Assembly: GCF_023370075.1 (NCBI RefSeq) | Contig: NZ_CP097151.1 | Coordinates: 186,001-250,000, forward strand | Length of the DNA stretch: 64,000 nt | From: Deinococcus sp. QL22 | GTDB taxonomy: Bacteria > Deinococcota > Deinococci > Deinococcales > Deinococcaceae | Direction: 5' to 3' | In this document: positions 9,485-17,416 of the stretch, piece after piece | Layout of the letters: each line of letters starts with the position of its first letter | Position numbering within the stretch: position 1 is the first letter of the stretch | Made by a program: the position numbers and the translations under genes | Notes under the pieces: generated by a model | What the model was told of the DNA's origin: nothing | Databases searched by the model: none | The model's input: only the letters and a program-made list of their open reading frames with translations

Positions 9485-11375
9485 CTCCGTGCTGCCTGAC
9501 TCTGTACTGACTGAGACGCAAGAACAGGACACCTCGCTTGAGACCCATCCCCGCCCGCATCTGCGCCGGGCCTGGCGCTCGCTGGACGGCTGGTGGGACT
9601 TCGCTGTTGATCCGGCAGAGGACACGGACGACGTGCAATTTGCAGACCGGATTCGCGTTCCTTACGCGCCCCAGGCTCCAGCCAGCGGGCGGACGGCGGG
9701 GATAGGTCTCACAGAAACTACGCTCTGGTACCGCACAGTGGTTCATCTGAGTGCCGACGAAGTGCCCGGCCTGCATGAACGGTTGCTGCTGCACTTTGGC
9801 GCGGTCGACTGGGCGGCGGAAGTCTTTATTGATGGCGTTTTTGCTGGAAGCCATACCGGGGGCTACACGCCGTTTACCGTCAACGCGACCCGCGCCGCCC
9901 GCAACAGCACCTTTGAAGTGATGGTGCGGGCCGTGGACGATCACTCGGATCTGGCCCTGCCGCGTGGCAAACAGGACTGGCGCTCCGAGCCGCACGCCAT
10001 CTGGTATCCCCCCACCAGCGGCATCTGGCGCAGTGTGTGGCTGGAAAAAGTGCCCCGGCAGCACATCGAGGCGCTGAGCTGGACTCCCGATCTGGCCCGC
10101 TTTGAGCTCACCGCGTCGGTCACGCTGGCCCGCCCTCCTAGGCCTGGCACCCGCCTGAGGATCGAACTGCTGGACGGCGACCGCGTGCTGGCCGACAGCG
10201 ACACCCTCATCACCGGCCAGCGGGTCACGGTGTCGCTGCGCCTGCCTGATCCGGGCGTGGACGATGCCCGCAATGAATTGCTGTGGACACCGGATCATCC
10301 CAAGCTGCTGGACACGCGGCTCACCCTGACCGAAGAGGGCCGACATACCGACAGCGCGGCGGGCTATGCGGCCCTGCGCTCGGTGGACGCTCGGGGCCGC
10401 CGCTTTCTGCTCAACAGCATTCCCTTTCCGCTGCGAATGGCGCTGTATCAGGGCTACTGGACCGACACAGGCCTGACGGGCGACGACGAACGCTTCCAGG
10501 CCGACCTGCTGCTGGCCCGCCAGATGGGTTTCAATGGCCTGCGCCTGCACCAGAAGATAGAAGACCCGCGCTTTTTGTACTGGTGTGACCGATTGGGCCT
10601 GGCGGTGTGGGTGGATCTGCCCAGTGCCTACGCCTTCACTCCGCTCAGCATCGAGCGGCTGACCCAGACCTGGCTGGAGGTGCTGCGGCTGTACGCTTCC
10701 CATCCGAGTGTGGTGGTGTGGGTGCCGTTGAACGAGTCGTGGGGGTTGCCCGATATTCCGAACGAGGCGGCGCAGCAACAGGCCCAGCACGCGCTTTACG
10801 CGCTGACCCGCACGCTGGACAGCACCCGTTTGGTCAGCGGCAGCGACGGCTGGGAGCAACTGGTGACCGACCTGTTTACCGTGCACGACTACACCCAGGA
10901 TTCCGCCGTGCTGCTGGCGCGGTACGGCAGCAAACCCGCCATAGAGGAAAACCTGTGGCGGCTGTGGCCGGGGGGCCGCGAGCAGGGACTCAACGGCCTG
11001 ACCCCCGGCGAGCGCCCCGTGATACTGAGCGAATTTGGCGGCACCTCGTGGGTTCCGAACGGCGAGGAAGGCTGGGGCTACGGCGTGGTGCGCGACGGGG
11101 CCGCCCTGATGGAGCGCGCCGAGGCATTGTTGGTCGCCGCCGACCAGGCAATTCTGGGCAAGGGCATTCATGGCTACTGCTACACCCAGCTCACCGACAC
11201 CTATCAGGAACTCAACGGGCTGACGGAGATGAACCGCACCCCGAAAGTGGATGTGACGCGGCTGTCGGAGGCGGTGCGGGGAGAGGGGCGGAACGCCGCC
11301 AATCCGCTGTGGTACTCCAAACGCTGGCTGAACCGGATCAGCCCTGAGGGGCCAGTCACGGGGACGCAGCCATGA
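9477..11375 (+). CDS. GH2 beta-glycosidase (beta-galactosidase/beta-glucuronidase type)
   Basis: A 632-residue GH2 enzyme with sugar-binding, Ig-like and TIM-barrel domains in order. RRAWRSLDGWWDFAVDP and LWYRTVVHL are the N-terminal markers. VVWVPLNESWG near residue 420 carries the Asn-Glu acid/base pair, and VILSEFGGTSW near residue 518 carries the nucleophile Glu. The ATG at 9477 lies inside the end of the alpha-mannosidase gene; a longer in-frame reading to 9183 would overlap that gene by 100 codons and is rejected. Substrate within GH2 cannot be fixed; the mannan/N-glycan context allows beta-galactosidase, beta-glucuronidase or beta-mannosidase. Confidence 0.88.
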   Translation: MTDSVLPDSVLTETQEQDTSLETHPRPHLRRAWRSLDGWWDFAVDPAEDTDDVQFADRIRVPYAPQAPASGRTAGIGLTETTLWYRTVVHLSADEVPGLHERLLLHFGAVDWAAEVFIDGVFAGSHTGGYTPFTVNATRAARNSTFEVMVRAVDDHSDLALPRGKQDWRSEPHAIWYPPTSGIWRSVWLEKVPRQHIEALSWTPDLARFELTASVTLARPPRPGTRLRIELLDGDRVLADSDTLITGQRVTVSLRLPDPGVDDARNELLWTPDHPKLLDTRLTLTEEGRHTDSAAGYAALRSVDARGRRFLLNSIPFPLRMALYQGYWTDTGLTGDDERFQADLLLARQMGFNGLRLHQKIEDPRFLYWCDRLGLAVWVDLPSAYAFTPLSIERLTQTWLEVLRLYASHPSVVVWVPLNESWGLPDIPNEAAQQQAQHALYALTRTLDSTRLVSGSDGWEQLVTDLFTVHDYTQDSAVLLARYGSKPAIEENLWRLWPGGREQGLNGLTPGERPVILSEFGGTSWVPNGEEGWGYGVVRDGAALMERAEALLVAADQAILGKGIHGYCYTQLTDTYQELNGLTEMNRTPKVDVTRLSEAVRGEGRNAANPLWYSKRWLNRISPEGPVTGTQP

Positions 11376-12306
11376 CCCGCATCGTGACCACGGGCGCGGG
11401 CGGCATGACCTTTCCCCTGACCCCCCTGATCCTGAATTACACCAACCCGATGACGATGAACTGCCTGTACCTGCAGCGCCTCGGCCTGCGTGTGGTGGGG
11501 CTGTATCACAGCATTCCCGGCACGGCGCACGTGATCTCGGACTTGCTGGGTCTAGACGGCCAGCACCTGACCTACCGGGCAGCGGGCATCAACCACCAGG
11601 CCTGGTTTGTACACCTCAGCAGCGGTGGGCAGGATCTTCAGGGGCGACTGCGAGACACCTTACGCGAACGCTTTTTGCCGTCCTGGGGCGGCACGGCCCC
11701 TGGACGGAAGGCGCGGCCACCTACAGCGGCGGACAGGAGCGCGTCCGGGCGGAATGGATGGAAACGTTCGGGTATTTCACCAGTGAAAACAGCCACCACG
11801 CCTCAGAATATGTGCCCTCCTTCTGGGCCTCTCCCGCGTCTTCTCCGGCCCATCTTCCCCGGCGCTGGGACTATTTACGTACCACGCAGGCCCTCGCTGG
11901 GCAAGAAGAAAACCTGACCAGAGAGGCAGGCAGCCGACTCTGCACCCAGCTGGAGCCTTCCGGGGAATTCGGCATGCCGATCATTGCCGCCCACATCGGG
12001 GGGCCGCCCGCCGAAATTTACGTGAATGTCCGCAACGACGGCTCGATCGGAAATCTGCGGCCAGAAGCCTGCGTGGAAGTGCCTGCCCGTGTGGAGAGAA
12101 GCGGAGTTCATCCGGAAAAGATGGGCCGCTTGCCCGGTGTCTGTGCTGGCCTGAATCTGACCGGAATTGCCCTGCAAAAGGCGGTGGTAGACGCGGTCAT
12201 GTAGCCTGATGTTCAGGCCCTGATGGGCTCGTTTGCTCTGGACCCCCTGACGGCTCGAGTTCTGGACCTGCCCCGCATTCGCCATATGGCCCGCGAATTG
12301 ATGTGA
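11372..12306 (+). pseudogene. Decayed GH4 (NAD-dependent alpha-galactosidase/glucosidase) gene
   Basis: Remains of a GH4 gene, a family that uses NAD and a divalent metal. The start MTRIVTTGAGG is the dinucleotide-binding beginning, but it runs straight into LILNYTNPMTMNC, which normally lies some 120 residues later, so an internal segment is missing. The metal-binding Cys of the usual GLCH motif reads GLYHS. After about 11690 the reading frame changes (second frame from METFGYFTSENSHH onward), and a TAG at 12202 interrupts it just before the terminal PDVQALMGSFALDPLTARV segment, which ends with TGA at 12304. Deletion, frameshift and nonsense together make it non-functional. It starts in an ATGA overlap with the GH2 gene, as the intact gene would have. 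Confidence 0.85.
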
Positions 12307-12461
12307 GCGCAGGGGCCCGCTGGATGCCGCCGTGGGTGCAGGCGACCTCGCTCTGAATCACGGGACTGAATTCCCGCGCCATAACGCCGTTCCCCCACGG
12401 CAGAGTAGACTTGCATTCTAAAGAAGGCGGGACACAGTCCTTGCCCACATTGGGGAGCAGG

Positions 12462-13727
12462 ATGAATCAGCGCAAAGTGAGAACCATTCGGCAGGGCCGG
12501 AATTTGCCTGAGGTTCGGGCCGACAATCTGAGCGTGGTGGTCGAAGCCATTCAGAAACTTCAGCCGATTTCCCGGAGCGAGCTGGCCGACGCCACAGGCC
12601 TGACCGCCGCCTCGATCACGCACATGGTCAATGAGCTGGAGGCCTTTAACCTGCTGGTCGAAACGCCGTCCAGCGTGCGCAACATTGGCCGCCGCCCCAC
12701 CCTGCTGACCTTCAATCAGAACCGGGGACAGGTCATCGGCGTCGAAATCTCGCGCTCTGGGGTACAGGCCATTCGCTCTGATTTTGGGGGCCGGACGCTG
12801 GCCCGCCTGGAACGGCCTTTTCAGCCTTCCTCGTCTGTGGAAAAGGGCCTGGCTGTGGTACGTGAAGTCATTGCGGACATCATTGATGTTCAGTTGCCGT
12901 TGCTGGGGATCGGCGTCGGCGTGCCCGGCCCCGTGGACAGTACGGCGGGCATCGTGATCGAACCTCCCAACTTCGGCGGATGGCGCAATGTAGCCCTGAC
13001 GGCCAGCCTCAGCGAACATTTTGGCGTGCCGTGCTGGCTGGACGACGACGCCAAAGCCGCCGCCTTTGGAGAACGCTGGTACGGGGCGGGCCGGAACGAG
13101 GAAACCCTGCTGTACATCTCGCTGCGGTCGGGGGTGGGTGCGGGCCTGATTCTGGGTGACCGCGTGTACCGGGGCGCACACGAGCTGGCAGGCGAAATCG
13201 GCCACACCACCATTCATGTGGACGGTCCGCTGTGCGAGTGCGGGAACCGGGGCTGTCTGGAAACGCTGGTGAGTGTTCCGGCGATTATGCAGGAGGCGCG
13301 GCGCCTGGGCCTCAACGCCCGGAATCCGGCAGAGCTGCATCAACTGGCGCTGGAGGGCAATCTGGTCGCCCAGAACATCAAAGAACGGGTGTATCTGTAC
13401 CTGTCGGCGGCACTGGTCAATGCGGTCAACCACTACGACCCCGCCGTGATCGTGCTAGGCGGCCAATTGGTGCGGTCCTGGCCCGAACTGACCGATACGC
13501 TGGCCGTCAAGGTCAAGGGGCGGTCGTTCGGCTACCTCTCCAAAGACATCCGGATTATTGCCAGCAGCCTGGGCACGGATGCCGTGGCGTTGGGGGCAGT
13601 GGCCATTGCCATCCACAACATTCTGCGCGACCTGCAGGGCACGCTGACCACCCCGGCGGTGACCGCACAGGCCGCCGTCAACGCCGCTGCCGTGCAGTCC
13701 CAGAAACACACAGAAATAAATACATAG
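12462..13727 (+). CDS. ROK family transcriptional repressor
   Basis: A 421-residue regulator of the NagC/Mlc/XylR type. An N-terminal winged helix is visible at about residues 25-80 (PISRSELADATGLTAASITHMVNELEAFNLL). The ROK sugar-binding domain follows, with a GVGVPGPVD loop and the ROK zinc motif CECGNRGCLE near residue 265. GGGGAGCAGG before the ATG at 12462 decides the start. It probably senses a free or phosphorylated sugar from the neighbouring hydrolases and represses the glycan operons, perhaps through AT-rich sites near 6.9 and 15.7 kb (inference). Converges with the ABC permease genes. Confidence 0.9.
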   Translation: MNQRKVRTIRQGRNLPEVRADNLSVVVEAIQKLQPISRSELADATGLTAASITHMVNELEAFNLLVETPSSVRNIGRRPTLLTFNQNRGQVIGVEISRSGVQAIRSDFGGRTLARLERPFQPSSSVEKGLAVVREVIADIIDVQLPLLGIGVGVPGPVDSTAGIVIEPPNFGGWRNVALTASLSEHFGVPCWLDDDAKAAAFGERWYGAGRNEETLLYISLRSGVGAGLILGDRVYRGAHELAGEIGHTTIHVDGPLCECGNRGCLETLVSVPAIMQEARRLGLNARNPAELHQLALEGNLVAQNIKERVYLYLSAALVNAVNHYDPAVIVLGGQLVRSWPELTDTLAVKVKGRSFGYLSKDIRIIASSLGTDAVALGAVAIAIHNILRDLQGTLTTPAVTAQAAVNAAAVQSQKHTEINT

Positions 13728-13748
13728 ATTAAATGTATAAATACAGAA

Positions 13749-13768
13749 GCCCGGCCTATTCACCGGGC
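13749..13768. terminator. Hairpin between convergent ROK repressor and ABC permease genes
   Basis: GCCCGG and CCGGGC arms around an 8-base loop. On the minus strand a T-rich stretch (TTCTGTATTTATAC) follows, so it best serves the permease transcript, and may act in both directions. The AT-rich word at 13729-13741 lies next to it. Confidence 0.55.
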
Positions 13769-13801
13769 GTTCTGGATTTCAGACAAGACTCTGGGGTTTG
13801 C

Positions 13802-14701
13802 TCAGCCTTTCACGCCCCCGCTGACGGCGGCCCCTTCCACAAAGTATTTCTGGAAGGAGAAAAACAGGATGATCACGGGCAACATCACCAGCAGCGCGGC
13901 GGCCATCAGGTATTGCCACTGAACGGCGGTGGCGGTGCGGAAAAATTGCAGGCCCACCTGCAGGGTGTAGAGCTTTTCGTCGTTCAGGTACAGCAGAGGA
14001 CCCACGTAACTGTCCCACGCACCCTCGAAGGTAAAGATAGCCACCGTGGCCAGCGCGGGCTTGGAGAGCGGCATGATGACCCGGCTCCAGATCCACCAAT
14101 CGCTGGCCCCATCGACTCGGGCGGCTTCCGAATATTCGTTGGGAATGCCCAGAAAAAATTGCCGCAACAAAAAAGTGAAGAAGGCTCCGGCAAAAAAGCT
14201 GGGCACCACCAGAGGCAGATACGTGCCGACCCACTGCAATTTTGAAAACAGAATGTACTGCGGGATCAGGGTCACCATGCCGGGAATCATCATGGTAGAA
14301 AGCAGGATGGCAAACAGAAAATTGCGGCCCGGAAACCGCAGCTTGGCAAAGCCGTAAGCGGCCAGCGACGACGACAAGACCGTGCCCACCACCACAGCAA
14401 AAGCGTACAGAGCGGTGTTGATGGCGTAGCGCGTGAAGGGAGCCAGCGACCAGGCTTTGGCAAAGTTGTCGAAGCGCAGCGGGTCGGGAATCCAGATGGG
14501 CGGGTTGGCATACACCTGCGTGTCGGCTTTCAGGGCGGTGGAGAGCATCCAGGCCGCCGGAAACAGCACCGCCACGCTGATGGCGCACAGCAGCGCGAAC
14601 GCCATCACTTTCCAGAAGAGGTTTTTGCCGATGTGGCCGTTAAAGCGGGGCCGATTGGCCGCAGGCACAGTGGTCGCAGGCGGGGTTTGTTGAATGGTCA
14701 T
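13802..14701 (-). CDS. Carbohydrate ABC transporter permease, MalG type
   Basis: A 299-residue membrane protein of the MalG family, one half of the channel of a CUT1 sugar importer. A membrane segment follows the basic N-terminus (VMAFALLCAISVAVLFPAAWM), and the EAA loop that docks with the ATPase reads EYSEAARVDGASDWWIWSRVIMP near residue 200. Its start overlaps the stop of the MalF-type partner (ATGA). The ATPase is not encoded nearby, which is common when a shared MsmK/MalK-like ATPase serves several importers. Confidence 0.92.
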   Translation of the reverse strand: MTIQQTPPATTVPAANRPRFNGHIGKNLFWKVMAFALLCAISVAVLFPAAWMLSTALKADTQVYANPPIWIPDPLRFDNFAKAWSLAPFTRYAINTALYAFAVVVGTVLSSSLAAYGFAKLRFPGRNFLFAILLSTMMIPGMVTLIPQYILFSKLQWVGTYLPLVVPSFFAGAFFTFLLRQFFLGIPNEYSEAARVDGASDWWIWSRVIMPLSKPALATVAIFTFEGAWDSYVGPLLYLNDEKLYTLQVGLQFFRTATAVQWQYLMAAALLVMLPVIILFFSFQKYFVEGAAVSGGVKG

Positions 14702-15612
14702 TCGCGGGCCTCCCCTTCGTAGTACACCCAGCGGCGAGAAATCCAGAACTGTAGGCCGGTAATCATCAGCGTAATGAGCAGCAGAACCCAGGCCATTGCG
14801 CTGGCGTAGCCCATCTGGTATTCACCAAACGCCTTTTGCCACATGTACAGGCCGTAAAAGAGTGTGGAGTAGGAGGGGCCGCCTTTGCCGCCTTCAGAAA
14901 TAATGAGCGAGGTTTCCCAGAACTGAAAGGCCGCCGCGATGCCCGTGACCAGTTTGAAAAAGATGGTGGGCGACATCATGGGCACCGTAATGCTCCAGAA
15001 CTGCTTGACAGGAGAAGCGCCGTCGAGCATGGCCGCCTCGTACAGGTGCCGGGGAATGCCCTGCAACCCGGCCAGATAGATGATGTAGCCGCCCGCCGCG
15101 CCCCACATGCTCATGATGACCAGGGCAGGCTTGGCCCAGGTGGGATCGGCAAACCACAGCGGCGGATTTTCTACGCCGATGGCCCGCAGGAACACGTTGA
15201 TGGGGCCAAAGTCAGGGTTAAAGACCCACAGCCACAGCAGCAGCACCGCTACCCCAGTCAAGACTTTGGGCAAGAAGAAGATGGTGCGGAAGATACGCTG
15301 ACCCGGAATCTTTTGGTTGAGCAACACCGCGATCAGTACGCCTGTAAAAACGCTGAGCGGAACCGCGAACAGCACGTAAAATCCGGTGTTGTACAGCGAG
15401 ATCCAGAACAGGTCGTCATCGAAAAAGAGACGTCTGTAGTTGTCCCAGCCTACCCAGCGGGCCTGTGAGGTGATGTCGTAGTTGGTGAAGCTGGCATACA
15501 GCGACCACAGCATCGGCCCAGCGATAAACAACAAAAACCCGAGTAGCCAAGGGGCAATAAACAGGTAGCCGTTGATGGCTTCTGTGCGACGCGCCTGACT
15601 CATACGTGCCAT
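14698..15612 (-). CDS. Carbohydrate ABC transporter permease, MalF type
   Basis: A 304-residue MalF-family permease. Six membrane segments are suggested, beginning with GYLFIAPWLLGFLLFIAGPML, and the EAA loop is HLYEAAMLDGASPVKQFWSITVP. AGGAGG lies just before the ATG at 15612, fixing the start; upstream in-frame starts lack such a site. First gene of a two-permease minus-strand operon that faces the ROK kinase operon across about 220 bp. No binding protein precedes it, where one is normally found. Confidence 0.9.
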   Translation of the reverse strand: MARMSQARRTEAINGYLFIAPWLLGFLLFIAGPMLWSLYASFTNYDITSQARWVGWDNYRRLFFDDDLFWISLYNTGFYVLFAVPLSVFTGVLIAVLLNQKIPGQRIFRTIFFLPKVLTGVAVLLLWLWVFNPDFGPINVFLRAIGVENPPLWFADPTWAKPALVIMSMWGAAGGYIIYLAGLQGIPRHLYEAAMLDGASPVKQFWSITVPMMSPTIFFKLVTGIAAAFQFWETSLIISEGGKGGPSYSTLFYGLYMWQKAFGEYQMGYASAMAWVLLLITLMITGLQFWISRRWVYYEGEARE

Positions 15613-15834
15613 GTAAACCTCCTGTGGGATGGCGATTCTGATAAATGCTCGGCAACAACAGAACTGAGGTGAAAGGAGGCAAAACGCAGTTGGCGTCTCC
15701 AGCCAGCGAAGGCCCACAGGGTGCAGCTTGGGGTGAGTTGCTTAAATATATAAAAAAACTGCGGGTTTTGGTATATGCTGATGTCCAAGGCCACCGCCCC
15801 AACCCAAATCCATCCGACCGCAGAGGAGCCACCC
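15613..15834. promoter_or_regulatory. Divergent promoter region, permease operon / ROK kinase operon
   Basis: A 222-bp gap with no gene. It holds an AT-only block at 15742-15758 that begins TTAAATATATAAA and matches the minus-strand reading of the block at 6894-6907 at 11 of 13 positions. It is a candidate operator for the local ROK repressor or a promoter core; the two cannot be told apart by eye. Confidence 0.45.
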
Positions 15835-16827
15835 ATGACGACGCTGCCGACGCTGCCACTGGAGGCCACACCGCGTCATGTCTTGGCCATCGATATAGGC
15901 GGCACGAAACTTGCCGTTGGAATCGTTGCCGAGACCGGAGAACTGATCGACTCCGTCCGTACCCCCACCCACGCCGAACAGGGGCCAGACAAGGTGCTGG
16001 AACGTATTCTCGACCTCAGTCACTCGTTGTTGCGGCGCAGTCCCGTGTCTATCGGGCGCGTCGGCGTGGGCTGCGGCGGTCCACTCGACACCCGGCGAGG
16101 TCTGATTCAGAATCCGCCCAACCTGCCGGGCTGGATCGACTATCCGCTGGTGCGCCGTCTGCAGGAGTCGTTGGCGCTCCCTGTCGCCCTCGATAACGAT
16201 GCCAATGCTGCGGCACTGGCCGAATTTCATTTCGGAGCAGGCCAGGGCACCCGGCACATGGTCTACCTCACCATCTCGACCGGGGTAGGGGGCGGCCTGA
16301 TTCTGAACGGTGAACTGTACCGGGGCAAGCGCGGCAATGCCGGAGAACTGGGGCATATTCAGGTCAAATACGACGGTGACCCCTGCAACTGCGGGGGCCG
16401 GGGATGCCTTGAAGGCTATGCCTCGGGCACCAACATTGCGCGGCGTGCCCGCGATTTGGCGGCGCTGCACCCGGAATCTGTGCTGGCCCGCACCTCCCAG
16501 GCACACATCACCGCCCAGACCGTGCTGGCGGCGCTGCGGGCAGGCGACGCGGTGGCCTGGCACCTGTGGAATGACACGCTGGATTTGTTGGCGGCGGGGG
16601 TAGCCAGTATCGTGAATGCCTTTGATCCAGAACGGGTCGTGATCGGCGGCGGCATCACCAATTTCGGTGACCTGCTCTTTCCGCCCCTGCGCGAACGGGT
16701 AGCACAACGGGCCATGCCTGCACTGCTGAGCGGTGTGGACATCTGCCCCGCTGCCTTTGCCGAGCATGTGGGGATTCTGGGCGCCGCTGCCGTCGCTTTC
16801 CGGGAACGCGTGGGGGTGGTCCGGTGA
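15835..16827 (+). CDS. ROK family sugar kinase (glucokinase / N-acylmannosamine kinase-like)
   Basis: A 330-residue ROK kinase without a DNA-binding domain, phosphorylating a hexose such as glucose, mannose or N-acetylmannosamine at the expense of ATP. Seen: IDIGGTKLAVGI phosphate-binding loop near residue 20, LDNDANAAALAEFHFGAG with the catalytic Asp, STGVGGGLILNGELYRG, and the zinc motif CNCGGRGCLEGYASG. AGAGGAG precedes the ATG at 15835. It overlaps the isomerase gene by GTGA. With three alpha-mannosidases around it, mannose is the natural guess for its substrate. Confidence 0.88.
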   Translation: MTTLPTLPLEATPRHVLAIDIGGTKLAVGIVAETGELIDSVRTPTHAEQGPDKVLERILDLSHSLLRRSPVSIGRVGVGCGGPLDTRRGLIQNPPNLPGWIDYPLVRRLQESLALPVALDNDANAAALAEFHFGAGQGTRHMVYLTISTGVGGGLILNGELYRGKRGNAGELGHIQVKYDGDPCNCGGRGCLEGYASGTNIARRARDLAALHPESVLARTSQAHITAQTVLAALRAGDAVAWHLWNDTLDLLAAGVASIVNAFDPERVVIGGGITNFGDLLFPPLRERVAQRAMPALLSGVDICPAAFAEHVGILGAAAVAFRERVGVVR

Positions 16828-17414
16828 GTGCTGCCGACCATCTGACCGGGTATATCGAGCGGCACCGCGCCGCCCTGGAGCGCCTGTCTACGCTTGGCCC
16901 CGAGGTCGAAGCCGCAGCTCTGGCCTGCATCACGGCTCTGCGCGGCGGGGGCAAACTGCTGACCTGCGGCAATGGCGGCAGCGCGGCAGACGCCCAGCAT
17001 TTTGCTGCAGAACTGACGGGCCGTTACCGCCGTGAGCGCCGTCCCCTGCCCGCGCTGGCCCTGACCACCGATTCCAGCGCCCTGACCTGCATCGGCAACG
17101 ATTACGCTTTTGAGGAAGTGTTTGCCCGGCAGGCGCAGGCGCTGGTGCAGCCCGGCGACGTTCTGGTGGGCATCACCACCAGTGGAAACAGCGAAAACGT
17201 GATCCGTGCCCTGCAGGTGGCGCGGGAACGCGGGGCCATCACCATCGCCTTTACAGGCGAGGCGGGAGGACGCGCCGCCGAACTGGCCCACATAGCCCTG
17301 TTGGCCCCCAGCGACCGCACCGCGCACATTCAGGAGATGCACATCCTGCTGATTCACGTGCTGTGCGAAACCATCGACGACGCATTCGTAGAGGCAGCGG
17401 GAGAGGACACTTGA
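16824..17414 (+). CDS. SIS-domain sugar-phosphate isomerase, GmhA-like
   Basis: A 196-residue single-SIS-domain protein resembling phosphoheptose isomerase GmhA. LLTCGNGGSAADAQHFAAELTGRY near residue 48, SALTCIGNDYAFEEVFARQ, GITTSGNSENV and the C-terminal HIQEMHILLIHVLCE zinc/active-site helix are all GmhA family signatures. GmhA interconverts sedoheptulose 7-phosphate and a heptose 7-phosphate. In this sugar-catabolic setting, between a ROK kinase and an alpha-mannosidase, it may instead isomerise a hexose phosphate (inference). Start codon is GTG in a GTGA overlap with the kinase. Confidence 0.82.
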   Translation: MSAADHLTGYIERHRAALERLSTLGPEVEAAALACITALRGGGKLLTCGNGGSAADAQHFAAELTGRYRRERRPLPALALTTDSSALTCIGNDYAFEEVFARQAQALVQPGDVLVGITTSGNSENVIRALQVARERGAITIAFTGEAGGRAAELAHIALLAPSDRTAHIQEMHILLIHVLCETIDDAFVEAAGEDT

Positions 17415-17416
17415 GG

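Noticed and set aside
13729..13741. AT-rich word as a promoter operator
   Set aside because: It lies between convergent gene ends next to a terminator, so a promoter role there is unlikely; kept only as part of the motif comparison.
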